Source of the DNA: Bradyrhizobium sp. Ash2021
Lineage (GTDB): Bacteria > Pseudomonadota > Alphaproteobacteria > Rhizobiales > Xanthobacteraceae
Direction of reading: 5' to 3'
Length of the DNA stretch: 64,000 nt
Assembly: GCF_031202265.1 (NCBI RefSeq)
Contig: NZ_CP100604.1
Location: 5,438,501 to 5,502,500 of the forward strand
Position 1 is the first letter of the stretch. Every line of letters starts with the position of its first letter. This document shows positions 45,343 to 53,420 of the stretch, piece after piece. The position numbers and the translations under genes are program-made. Under the pieces are notes generated by a model. It worked only from the letters and a program-made list of their open reading frames with translations. It did not search any database and was not told where the DNA came from.

Positions 45343-46194
45343 ATGTCGCGTCAACACGATTTCGCAGCCAGCCTCCGCTGGTGGCGACGGAAAAGGGGCC
45401 TGTCGCAGCTCGAGCTCGCCGGGCGCACCAACATCTCGCAGCGGCATCTGAGTTTTCTGGAGCTCGGCCGCGCGTCGCCGAGCCGGGACATGGTGATACG
45501 GCTTGCCATCACCCTCGACGTCCCGCTGCGCCAGCACAATTCGCTGCTCATCTCGGCCGGCTTCGCGCCGGTGTGGCGGCAGACCAACCTCGCCGCGCCC
45601 GAGCTTGGCCAAATTCGCAGTGCGCTGGACTTCATGCTGGCCCAGCAAGAGCCCTTTCCTGCCGTTGCGGTCGATCGGCACTGGAATCTGCTGCAGAGCA
45701 ATTCCGGCGCCGTGCGCCTGGTCGAATTCCTGGTCGGGCCATTGGCGCCGGATACGCCGATCAACCTGGCCGACGCCTTGGCCGCGCCGGACGTGCTGCG
45801 GCCGCATTTGGTGAACTGGGTCGAAGTGGTCGGCTATTTCATTCGGAGCGTGGAAGCGGATGCGGCTGCTGACGGCACGCCCGAGACCGCGGCGCTGCTC
45901 AAAAGGCTGCGCGCCTATGAAGGCGTCCAGGCGGCGGTCGACGCGCCGCCGGCCGAACTGGCGATCTCGCCGGTGCTGCCCATGCAATTTCGCAAAGACA
46001 AGATCGACCTGCAGCTGTTTACGACCATCGCGACGCTGGGCATTCCCCAGGACATCACGCTGCAGGAACTTCGCATCGAAAGTTTCTTCCCGATGGATGA
46101 GATGACCGCCCGCATCCTGCGCGGCTGGGCGGAAGACGCGTCTATCGCGCAATCAGCTGCAGGATCAGCACCACGCTCATCCGTGCGAAACTGA
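45343..46194 (+). CDS. XRE-family regulator with MmyB-like ligand-binding domain
   Basis: A 283-residue protein. The N-terminal HTH (about 9-65) reads ASLRWWRRKRGLSQLELAGRTNISQRHLSFLELGR. The rest matches the MmyB-like ligand-binding domain: PALAVDRHWNLL-type FPAVAVDRHWNLLQSNSGAV, then the VNWVEVVGYF and FTTIATLGIPQDITLQELRIESFFP segments. Proteins of this type repress an adjacent enzyme or transporter, here probably the divergent EamA gene 81 bp away. Its 3' end overlaps the next gene by 53 bp. Confidence 0.88.
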   Translation: MSRQHDFAASLRWWRRKRGLSQLELAGRTNISQRHLSFLELGRASPSRDMVIRLAITLDVPLRQHNSLLISAGFAPVWRQTNLAAPELGQIRSALDFMLAQQEPFPAVAVDRHWNLLQSNSGAVRLVEFLVGPLAPDTPINLADALAAPDVLRPHLVNWVEVVGYFIRSVEADAAADGTPETAALLKRLRAYEGVQAAVDAPPAELAISPVLPMQFRKDKIDLQLFTTIATLGIPQDITLQELRIESFFPMDEMTARILRGWAEDASIAQSAAGSAPRSSVRN

Positions 46195-46591
46195 ACATGT
46201 GATCGCGGCAGACCGCGCGCGCGAGCCGCGACTGTTCCTCCGCCGAATCCTGCGCGCTTCCAAGCCTGCGCGCGTTCGGAACGGTGCGCATCATCGTAGG
46301 CACGAAACCGCTGCCCGCCAGGAGCAGCGAGCCCCAGCCGATCCACCACTGGTATTCGCCCTGCACGATTTCCGCGCAAATGGCGGCAAGTGTCAGCAGC
46401 ATGACCAGCGCAATCAAGCGGTTCATCGGATAGGCCTCGGTGGTGACGCGGCGGTAATAGGCCGAAATCGACGTCAGCACTTCCGGCGGCAGCACCTCGC
46501 TCGACGCTTTGCGCGTCTGCACGTCGAACATCAGATCGAACCACAATACGGCCAGCAGAAAACCTGCGCCGGTGGCGGCGAATGTGTGCAT
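46142..46591 (-). CDS. Four-helix membrane protein
   Basis: A 149-residue inner-membrane protein with about four helices (TGAGFLLAVLWFDLMFD, LIALVMLLTLAAICAEIV, WWIGWGSLLLAGSGFV, and a C-terminal SVVLILQLIA). ATG at 46591 with GGGGGG six bases upstream. No named family recognised. Convergent with the XRE gene and overlapping its last 53 bp. Confidence 0.75.
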   Translation of the reverse strand: MHTFAATGAGFLLAVLWFDLMFDVQTRKASSEVLPPEVLTSISAYYRRVTTEAYPMNRLIALVMLLTLAAICAEIVQGEYQWWIGWGSLLLAGSGFVPTMMRTVPNARRLGSAQDSAEEQSRLARAVCRDHMFSFARMSVVLILQLIAR

Positions 46592-46767
46592 GGCGATCCC
46601 CCCTGTTGGGCCCACCCTAGTTCATCGCCGGGAGATCGCGTCAACGCTTTTGCAAATATCTTGCGCGCTCGGCCCTCTCGGGCATAGCCTGCAGCGGGGA
46701 CGTCGCAGCCTCCCCGTGAAATGGCGATCCCATTCAAGCGCTGCTCGCTTTTGTTTGGAGCGAGCAC

Positions 46768-47499
46768 ATGGATGGATTTCCCCTTGAGATTTCGCTTTTC
46801 CTGCTGGCCACATTCGCCGGCGCGCTGGTTGCGGGCCTCTCCGGCTTTGCCTTCGGCCTCGTCGCCGCGTCGATATGGCTCTACATCCTGACACCCCTGC
46901 AGACCGCCACGCTGATCATCGCCTTCGGCCTGATCGTGCAGGGCTACTCGGTCTGGAAGCTGCGCGGGGCGCTGGACTGGAAAAAACTTTGGCCGTTCGT
47001 GCTGGGCGCGGCCCTCGGCGTTCCCGTCGGCGTCAGCATTCTAACCTGGGCCAACCCGGCGCATGTGCGGATCGGCGTCGGGGTCTTTCTGGTGCTGTAC
47101 AGCCTCTACGCGTTGTTTCGTCCGGCGATCAAACCGGTTACCACAGGTGGCGCGGCGGCCGATGGCGGCATCGGCTTCCTCAACGGCGTGCTCGGCGGCG
47201 TCACCGGGCTGGCCGGAATCCTCGTCACCATCTGGTGCGGCCTGCGCGGCTGGCCCAAGGACGTGCAGCGCACGGTGTTTCAGCCGGTTGCGGTGGCGAT
47301 CTTCCTGATGAGCGCGCTGTGGATCGGCGCCAAGGGCGCGATCACGCCGGATATCATCAAACTGTTCCTGATCGGGCTGCCGGCGTTGTTCGCCGGCACC
47401 TGGCTCGGCCTCAAACTGTTTGGCCGTCTCGACGAGGCCAGCTTCCGGAAAGTGGTGCTGGTGCTGCTGCTGGCGTCGGGAATTGTCTTGATGATCTAG
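46768..47499 (+). CDS. TauE/SafE-family sulfite/organosulfonate exporter-like protein
   Basis: A 243-residue membrane protein with about eight helices and the two internal Gly-rich repeats of the family (AGALVAGLSGFAFGLVAA near the start, NGVLGGVTGLAGILVTIW at about 135). TauE/SafE proteins move small anions such as sulfite or sulfoacetate. ATG at 46768. It starts an oxyanion-related region (chromate genes follow), though a direct link is not shown. Confidence 0.87.
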   Translation: MDGFPLEISLFLLATFAGALVAGLSGFAFGLVAASIWLYILTPLQTATLIIAFGLIVQGYSVWKLRGALDWKKLWPFVLGAALGVPVGVSILTWANPAHVRIGVGVFLVLYSLYALFRPAIKPVTTGGAAADGGIGFLNGVLGGVTGLAGILVTIWCGLRGWPKDVQRTVFQPVAVAIFLMSALWIGAKGAITPDIIKLFLIGLPALFAGTWLGLKLFGRLDEASFRKVVLVLLLASGIVLMI

Positions 47500-47580
47500 G
47501 CGTGCTCGTGCGGGCAGGTTCCAACCTGGATTGTCGCGCGGAAAGTTCCATGTCCGCGCAACGCCAAAGCGGCGGCCGCG

Positions 47581-47609
47581 TTGACAGTCCGCGCCGGTGC
47601 GATTGTAAT
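47581..47609 (+). promoter_or_regulatory. Sigma-70-type promoter for leader RNA 1
   Basis: TTGACA (47581-47586), 17-bp spacer, TGTAAT (47604-47609). The GGGG of the leader hairpin begins nine bases after the -10, exactly as at the chrB promoter (50814-50842). Confidence 0.75.
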
Positions 47610-47616
47610 GTGGCGA

Positions 47617-47683
47617 TGGGGGTCAGCGATCTCCCCATGAGGCGACATGCCCAAGTATCGCGTCCCGCTTGAGCGAGGGGCGC
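47617..47683 (+). ncRNA. Structured leader RNA 1 (chrB-type), upstream of DUF1259 gene
   Basis: Shares long identical blocks with leader 2 (50849-50924), e.g. AGCGATCTCCCCA and GCCCAAGTATCGCGTCCCG. Predicted helices: GGGG/CCCC around an 11-base loop; GGC/GCC; and GCGUCCCGC/GCGAGGGGCGC closing a UUGA loop with an unpaired A. The GAGGGG in the last helix is a ribosome-binding sequence, followed by ATG-TCC-TGA (47690-47698), a two-codon mini-frame at the place where leader 2 has the chrB start. May belong to the chrB RNA motif class described computationally; not verified. Confidence 0.65.
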
Positions 47684-47805
47684 AGACGCATGTCCTGATC
47701 CATCTCATCCAGCATTCAGTCAAGACTCGGCCGCGCAGCATCAAGCATCGCCGGACTCCCGCTGTAAGCGGCCGAATATCTGGGGCGCAAAAAAGGAGAA
47801 AAATC

Positions 47806-48696
47806 ATGAAATATCCCCTCACCCCGCTCGCGCTCGGCGTGGCGCTGCTGCTGTCCTTGCCCGCCCGCGCCGCCGACATCGACTGGAAGAAGGTCGACGC
47901 CGCCCTGGGCAAGACCGCGGCCGTCGGCGGCGAAGTTCACCGCTACGGCCTGCCGCGATCCGACCTGCACGTCACGCTGGACGGCGTCTCGATCAAGCCG
48001 GCATTGGCGCTGGGCGGATGGGTGGCGTTCGCGCCGATGCACGGCGAGGCCATGCTGATGGGCGACCTCGTGCTGCTTGAGACGGAAATTACGCCGGTCA
48101 TGACCAAGCTATTGGAAAGCGGGCTGGATATCACCGCGATCCACAATCACATTCTTCGCGCCGCTCCCGCGACGTTCTACATGCATGTCGCCGGCCACGG
48201 CGACCCAGAGAAAATGGCAGCGTCGATCCGTTCGGCGCTTTCATCGGCAAGCAAGACGCCGTTCGACTCGCCGGCGACGACCGCAGGCCCGGCTCCGGCC
48301 ATCGATCTCGACACCGCGAAGATCGACGCGGTCATGGGCGCGAAGGGAACGGCCAATGGCGGCGTCTACCAGTTCGGCATTCCCCGACGCGAGCCGGCTA
48401 CCGAAGGCGCCATGCAGGTCAACGCCGCGCTTGGCGGCGCCAACGCCATCAACTTTCAGCCGACCAGCAACGGCAAAGCCGCGATCACCGGCGATTTCCT
48501 GGTCACGGGCAATGAGGTCAATCCGCTGATCCGGGCGCTGCGCGCCGGCGATATCGAAGTGACCGCGATCCACAGCCACATGCTCGACGAAAACCCGCGG
48601 ATGTTCTTCATCCATTTTTGGGCTGATGACGACGCCCTGAAACTGGCGCACGGGGTCCGCGCGGCGCTCGACAAGACCGCGGTTGCGCAGCGCTGA
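47806..48696 (+). CDS. Exported DUF1259 protein (LppY/LpqO-like)
   Basis: A 296-residue protein with a signal peptide (PLTPLALGVALLLSLPARAA) and two DUF1259 repeats: in the first, VHRYGLPRSDLHVTLDGV ... ITAIHNHIL; in the second, VYQFGIPRREPATEGAMQ ... VTAIHSHML. The His-x-His pairs may bind metal. ATG at 47806 with AAAAGGAG. Function unknown; the gene is controlled from the same kind of promoter and leader RNA as chrB, which ties it to chromate or oxidative stress. Confidence 0.87.
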   Translation: MKYPLTPLALGVALLLSLPARAADIDWKKVDAALGKTAAVGGEVHRYGLPRSDLHVTLDGVSIKPALALGGWVAFAPMHGEAMLMGDLVLLETEITPVMTKLLESGLDITAIHNHILRAAPATFYMHVAGHGDPEKMAASIRSALSSASKTPFDSPATTAGPAPAIDLDTAKIDAVMGAKGTANGGVYQFGIPRREPATEGAMQVNAALGGANAINFQPTSNGKAAITGDFLVTGNEVNPLIRALRAGDIEVTAIHSHMLDENPRMFFIHFWADDDALKLAHGVRAALDKTAVAQR

Positions 48697-48711
48697 TGTT
48701 CGCCGGAACCG

Positions 48712-49938
48712 TCAGGTCTCCTCCTCTGGAGGCTTGATGTGCCGGAACGAAACCAGCAATGCGAGGTCGTAGACGATTTTCAGCGTGCCGCAGACCACCA
48801 GCGGCAGGCCGGAAAACGCCGTCATCAGCAGCGCGCCCGAGATCGCCGGGCTGATCGCCGAGGCCAGGCTGCGCGGTACAGCGGTGACGCTGGCGGCGGC
48901 CGGCCGTTCCGCCGGCGTCACCACGGCCATGACGTAGGAGGTGCGGGTCGGCACGTCCATTTGCGACAGCGCCGAGCGCAGCAGCAGCAATCCGAGTGCC
49001 ACGTAAAGGTTGGGCGAAAACGCCGCCAGGATCAGGAACAGGCTGGAGGGGATATGCGTGAACACCATGGTGTTGACGAGGCCGACGCGCCTGGCGATCC
49101 AGGCCGCGACCGGATAGGAAAACGCGCTGAGCGTGCTCGACCAGAAGAAAAACAATCCCGCCGCCGACAACGACAGATCAAATCGTTCGAACAGCCAGAG
49201 CACCAGCAAGGATTGCGCGACGAAGCCACCGGCGAAGGCGTCGATGGAAAACAGCGCGGCGAGCTTGTAGACCGTGGCGCGCGATGGTCCGAGCGGCGCC
49301 TGCGGCGGTTTCTCTTCGGCCGGCGCTTGCGGAACCCGACGATAAAGCACCGCACTGAGAACGCCGAGCGCGGCGTAGGCGTAGAACATCAGGTGAAACG
49401 CGCCGAGCCTCGTGCTGCCCGCTGAAACCAGGAAATCGGGCAAGGACGCAGCCAGCGAGCCTGCCGCCGTGCAGAGCGCGCCGATCAGGCTGTAGCGCGC
49501 AAAGATATGCGTACGCCGCTTATCGGTTGCGCTGTGCGCCAGCACCGCATGTTCCAGCGGAACGAGAACGCCGAGATCGCCGCCGGACGGGTTGATGGTG
49601 CCGATAAAGGCGACCAGCGCGATCAGGACGAAGTGCTCGACATTGGGAAAGGCGACACCAGTCGCCGCCATCAGGCCCGCACCGAAGATCATCAGCGCGC
49701 GCAAGTCGCGGCGCGGCGCGATCCAGCCGACGATCAAGGTCAGCAGCGCCGTTCCCAGCAGCGAGGCGGTCGCCACCAGGCCGACGGCAACCGCGTCATA
49801 CCCCAGCGCCGTCAGGTAGGTGGGCAGGATGATGATGGCAAAACCGTCGCCAAATCCGCGCAGGCCCCGCGCGGCATAGAGCAGCGCGATCAGCGTGTTT
49901 CCGGTTGACGCCTTTGATTCAGTCGCAATGCTCGTCAT
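48712..49938 (-). CDS. MFS transporter
   Basis: A 408-residue 12-helix protein. It starts ARGLRGFGDGFAIIILPTYL and has weak motif-A features (WIAPRRDLRALMIFG). Similar proteins occur beside chromate genes in other alphaproteobacteria, but I cannot assign a substrate. ATG at 49938. It is convergent with the DUF1259 gene (15 bp gap) and 41 bp downstream of the lectin-fold gene, so may be co-transcribed with the latter. Confidence 0.83.
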   Translation of the reverse strand: MTSIATESKASTGNTLIALLYAARGLRGFGDGFAIIILPTYLTALGYDAVAVGLVATASLLGTALLTLIVGWIAPRRDLRALMIFGAGLMAATGVAFPNVEHFVLIALVAFIGTINPSGGDLGVLVPLEHAVLAHSATDKRRTHIFARYSLIGALCTAAGSLAASLPDFLVSAGSTRLGAFHLMFYAYAALGVLSAVLYRRVPQAPAEEKPPQAPLGPSRATVYKLAALFSIDAFAGGFVAQSLLVLWLFERFDLSLSAAGLFFFWSSTLSAFSYPVAAWIARRVGLVNTMVFTHIPSSLFLILAAFSPNLYVALGLLLLRSALSQMDVPTRTSYVMAVVTPAERPAAASVTAVPRSLASAISPAISGALLMTAFSGLPLVVCGTLKIVYDLALLVSFRHIKPPEEET

Positions 49939-49979
49939 CGGTGCCTTTGTGAAACCAAATTGATCCCAAAATCAATCTG

Positions 49980-50669
49980 CTATGGCAGTGTCGTGATTGT
50001 CAGCCGGTCGAAGCGAGTCACGCTGTCGGCTTTGGTCCAGAGCGCGACGCCGCCGGCTTCCGCGAACGTCCGGTCGGTGACGCCGAACAGCGTCTTGCCG
50101 TCATAGGAGACGGTGAACCGCTCGCCTTCGGCGCGCAGGCCGAGCGTATGCCATTCGTCGGGGGTGACTTTCAGGTCGGCGCCACCCAGCTGTTCGCGCC
50201 GGCCATCGACGACACGATAGAACCGCACGTTGTCCTCCAGCGCGTTGGCGCGGGCGACATAGTAATTGTCGGCGTCCCGCAGCCGCACGGCGATGCCGCC
50301 GGCCTGATCGATCTTGCCGGCGACCGCTTTGAAGCGGATTTCCGCATTGAGATTGGAGGCCGACAGGCTTTCATGGATCGCGAGCGGAAACCGGTAGTCG
50401 GTGCGATCGGTGCTGGTCTGCTCGATCGCGCGGCCGCCCGCGGCCGTCGTGTCGGCGGTGACCGTCCACGCGCCCTCTCCGCCCCGCCCGGTCCTCGCAA
50501 AAGTGAAACCCGGAGGCGGCGAACCCTGTGTCATCTGATCAATGGCAATCATGGCAGCTCCTGTTTGCGCGGACGCGAACAGTTCCACATCCGCGAGGTA
50601 ACACGCGGCGAGAAAAGCGGTCAGAACAGATCTGCGGGAACAAAAAAATAACGGCCCGTTCCGGTCCAT
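49980..50669 (-). CDS. Exported protein with a lectin-like (DUF1080/LamG-type) domain
   Basis: A 229-residue protein. The N-terminus has RRSVLTAFLAACYLADVELFASA, a possible signal peptide. The rest is beta-rich with GIAVRLRDADNYYVARANAL, VRFYRVVDGRREQLGG, and EWHTLGLRAEGERFTVSYDGKTLFG, typical of concanavalin-like sugar-binding folds near DUF1080. ATG at 50669; a later ATG (50552) would drop the signal. It is divergent from chrB across the leader-RNA promoter. Confidence 0.72.
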   Translation of the reverse strand: MDRNGPLFFCSRRSVLTAFLAACYLADVELFASAQTGAAMIAIDQMTQGSPPPGFTFARTGRGGEGAWTVTADTTAAGGRAIEQTSTDRTDYRFPLAIHESLSASNLNAEIRFKAVAGKIDQAGGIAVRLRDADNYYVARANALEDNVRFYRVVDGRREQLGGADLKVTPDEWHTLGLRAEGERFTVSYDGKTLFGVTDRTFAEAGGVALWTKADSVTRFDRLTITTLP

Positions 50670-50813
50670 GCGCAATCCTCGACACGTCGAGTGTGCGCAG
50701 AGCTTGGACGGAGGGCCGTCTGACGGGGAGCCTGCTTTGTCCCCGAACAGCTGCAAACTAGTTCCGAATGCAAGTTTTCGCAAGCCGCTCGTGCGAGGTG
50801 CGCGCGAGAACGG

Positions 50814-50842
50814 TTGACAGCGCGCGCGGCAGGCAGTTAATT
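50814..50842 (+). promoter_or_regulatory. Sigma-70-type promoter of the chrB-chrA operon
   Basis: TTGACA (50814-50819), 17-bp spacer, TTAATT (50837-50842). Same spacing to the leader hairpin as the promoter at 47581. Confidence 0.78.
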
Positions 50843-50848
50843 CAGGCC

Positions 50849-50924
50849 ATGGGGACCCAGCGATCTCCCCACGAGGCGACAAGCCCAAGTATCGCGTCCC
50901 GTTCTGTTTTACGAGGGCGCAACC
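50849..50924 (+). ncRNA. Structured leader RNA 2 (chrB-type), masking the chrB ribosome-binding site
   Basis: Helices: GGGG (50851-50854) with CCCC (50867-50870); GGC (50875-50877) with GCC (50883-50885); and GCGUCCCG (50894-50901) with CGAGGGCGC (50912-50920), leaving A50914 unpaired. The last strand contains GAGGG, 7 bases before the chrB ATG, so folding would hide the ribosome-binding site. The apical loop differs in sequence and length from leader 1 while the stem is kept. Ligand or sensor unknown. Confidence 0.7.
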
Positions 50925-51743
50925 ATGTCATCCCACACCTCTATATCCCAAGATAAGCTTTCCCGTTTGATCGGGACGGCGAAGACCCCCGTTTTGATCG
51001 ACGTCAGGACCGACGAGGATTTTGCCGCGGATCCGCGGCTGATTCCCGGTGCGGTCCGGCGGGGCCATCAAGACGCCCCCAACTGGGGCGGCGAATTCGC
51101 CGGCCGTCCGGCCATCGTCGTCTGCATGCGCGGCGAGAAACTGGCGCAAGGCACGGCGGCCTGGCTGCGCCACGCCGACGTGTCGGCGGAAACCCTGGAA
51201 GGCGGTTTTGAAGGCTGGAAAGAGGCCAAATTGCCGCTGGTGAACGCGTCGAAACTGCCACCGCGCGACGCCCAGGGGCGCACGGTCTGGGTAACCCGGG
51301 CGCGGCCGAAGATCGACCGCATCGCCTGCCCCTGGCTGATCCGCCGGTTCGTCGATCCGAACGCGGTGTTTCTTTTCGTGACGCCGCCCGAAGTCGTTGC
51401 GGTCGGAGAACGCTTCAATGCGGTTCCGTTCGACATTGAAAACGTGTTCTGGAGCCACCGCGGCGAGCTCTGCACCTTCGACGTGATGATCGAGGAGTTC
51501 GGGTTGTCGACCCCGCCTCTGCTGCGGCTCGCCACCATGGTGCGCGCGGCCGATACCGCGCGGCTGGATCTCTCGCCGGAAGCGCCGGGATTGCTCGCGG
51601 CCTCGCTCGGGCTGTCGCGCATGTATGACGACGATCTCGAACAACTCGAGGCCGGCATGTTGCTGTATGACGCGTTCTATCGCTGGTGCCGCGACGCAAC
51701 CGGGGAAACCCACAACTGGCCGACCAACAAGGCGAAGGCATAA
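50925..51743 (+). CDS. chrB: Chromate resistance protein ChrB with N-terminal rhodanese domain
   Basis: A 272-residue protein. Residues 8-105 form a rhodanese domain with active-loop Cys67 (VCMRGEK). Residues 120-265 are the ChrB C-terminal domain: TRARPKIDRIACPWLIRRFVDPNAVFLFV, then FDVMIEEFG and LYDAFYRWCRD. ChrB acts as chromate sensor/regulator or accessory in chromate operons. ATG at 50925 directly after the leader RNA; stop overlaps chrA start (TAATG). The rhodanese fusion suggests a sulfur or thiol step. Confidence 0.92.
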   Translation: MSSHTSISQDKLSRLIGTAKTPVLIDVRTDEDFAADPRLIPGAVRRGHQDAPNWGGEFAGRPAIVVCMRGEKLAQGTAAWLRHADVSAETLEGGFEGWKEAKLPLVNASKLPPRDAQGRTVWVTRARPKIDRIACPWLIRRFVDPNAVFLFVTPPEVVAVGERFNAVPFDIENVFWSHRGELCTFDVMIEEFGLSTPPLLRLATMVRAADTARLDLSPEAPGLLAASLGLSRMYDDDLEQLEAGMLLYDAFYRWCRDATGETHNWPTNKAKA

Positions 51744-53134
51744 TGGACGCGACGACGAACAAGACGGCGGAAGCTGATGCCGGCCACGGCATCAGCTTCC
51801 GTGAAGCTTTCCAGGTCTGGCTCCGCGTCGCGCTGCTCAGCTTCGGCGGGCCCGCGGGCCAGATCGCGGTGATGCACCGCATCCTGGTCGACGAAAAGAA
51901 CTGGATTTCCGAAAGCCGGTTTTTGCATGCGCTGAACTATTGCATGCTGCTGCCGGGGCCGGAGGCGCAGCAACTGGCGACCTATATCGGCTGGCTGCTG
52001 CACCGGACCGCCGGCGGCATCATGGCAGGCGGGTTGTTCATCCTGCCCGGCGTTATCGCCATCATGGGGCTGAGCTACATCTACGCGGCCTACGGGAATG
52101 TCGGCTTCGTCGAGGCGCTGTTCTTCGGGCTGAAGGCCGCGGTGCTTGCGATCGTGATTCAGGCCGTCGTCCGGGTGGGAAAACGCGCGCTGCGCAACCG
52201 GATCATGATCGCGCTGGCGGCAGCCGCCTTCATCGGGATCTTCTTTTTCAACGTACCCTTCCCGATCATCATCATCTCGGCCGGCGTGATCGGCTATCTC
52301 GGCGCCAAAAGCGGGCGGAGCGAATTCGCCGCGGTCGGCCACGGCGGCAATGGCAAGAAAGCAGCGGCGGTGGACAGCATGCTCAGCGATGAGCTGCCCG
52401 ACCATGTCCGCCCCAGCGTGCCGCGCGCGCTGCGCGTCAGCGCGGTGTGGCTGCTGCTATGGCTGGTGCCGGTTGGCGCGCTGCTGATTGGCCTCGGCCA
52501 GGCCAATGTGTTCAGCCAGATCGCGCTGTTCTTCTCCAAGATGGCGCTGGTGACCTTCGGCGGCGCCTATGCGGTGCTGGCCTATGTCGCGCAGCAGGCG
52601 GTCGAGCATTATCACTGGGTGCAGCCGCGCGAGATGCTGGACGGCCTCGGCATGGCCGAGACCACGCCAGGCCCGCTGATCATGGTGCTGCAGTTCGTGG
52701 GCTTCATGGCCGCCTTTCGCGATCCAGGCCAACTGTCGCCGATGCTGGCGGGCACGCTCGGCGGGCTGCTCGCGACCTGGGTCACCTTCACGCCCTGCTT
52801 CCTCTGGATTTTCTTGGGCGCGCCCTTCATCGAGACGCTGCGCGGCAACAAGGGGCTCGCGGGCGCACTGACGGCGATCACCGCGGCCGTGGTCGGCGTG
52901 ATCCTCAATCTGTCGATCTGGTTCGCGCTGCACACGGTATTCCGCGAGACGACGCCGGTCCGCTCGGCCGGGCTGTCGTTCGACATGCCTGTCTTGTCGA
53001 GCATCGATTTTCCAGCGCTGGTGTTGGCGGTGGCGGCAGCGACCGCGATCTTCCGCTTCAACCTGGGTATGTTGACGGTGCTGGGAGGATCGTGCGCGGC
53101 GGGCGTAGCGCTGCGGGCGGCCGGGATTATCTGA
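51743..53134 (+). CDS. chrA: Chromate efflux transporter ChrA (CHR family, long form)
   Basis: A 463-residue membrane protein made of two homologous CHR halves: the first begins FQVWLRVALLSFGGPAGQIA with LPGPEAQQLATYIG, the second FSKMALVTFGGAYAVLAYV with ETTPGPLIMVLQFVGF. It pumps chromate out of the cell. ATG at 51743 overlaps the chrB stop, so both are translated together under the leader RNA. Confidence 0.95.
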   Translation: MDATTNKTAEADAGHGISFREAFQVWLRVALLSFGGPAGQIAVMHRILVDEKNWISESRFLHALNYCMLLPGPEAQQLATYIGWLLHRTAGGIMAGGLFILPGVIAIMGLSYIYAAYGNVGFVEALFFGLKAAVLAIVIQAVVRVGKRALRNRIMIALAAAAFIGIFFFNVPFPIIIISAGVIGYLGAKSGRSEFAAVGHGGNGKKAAAVDSMLSDELPDHVRPSVPRALRVSAVWLLLWLVPVGALLIGLGQANVFSQIALFFSKMALVTFGGAYAVLAYVAQQAVEHYHWVQPREMLDGLGMAETTPGPLIMVLQFVGFMAAFRDPGQLSPMLAGTLGGLLATWVTFTPCFLWIFLGAPFIETLRGNKGLAGALTAITAAVVGVILNLSIWFALHTVFRETTPVRSAGLSFDMPVLSSIDFPALVLAVAAATAIFRFNLGMLTVLGGSCAAGVALRAAGII

Positions 53135-53420
53135 AAAAGCGCAGCAGTCATAAAAAGCTAACCGGCATTCTCAATCCGGGGGTTACTCGCTGCATTACGG
53201 TGTCGCCGTAGATCAGCAGCTTTCGGGACGTTTCCCGGTGAGTCTGCAGATATATCGCAATTGAAGCCACGGCCGAAAACCTTTCCGATCTGCTCCCTGA
53301 ACACACCCTCAAGGTGACGACTGGCTTGACGGCTATCGCGTCACGGACTTGATGTCGTATTTTTCTCGATTGGCGGCAAACGATAAACTATCGTAGCCTA
53401 TTCGCACTTGAGGGGCCGCC
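53135..53420. other. Intergenic after chrA
   Basis: No gene or repeat of the main classes seen. The base composition shifts to more A/T from about 53330, where the next gene's promoter is likely. Confidence 0.4.

Noticed and set aside
45262..46152. Upstream extension of the EamA gene to 587 codons
   Set aside because: The extension is antisense to the XRE regulator and lacks family similarity; TTG 45261 has a strong ribosome-binding site.
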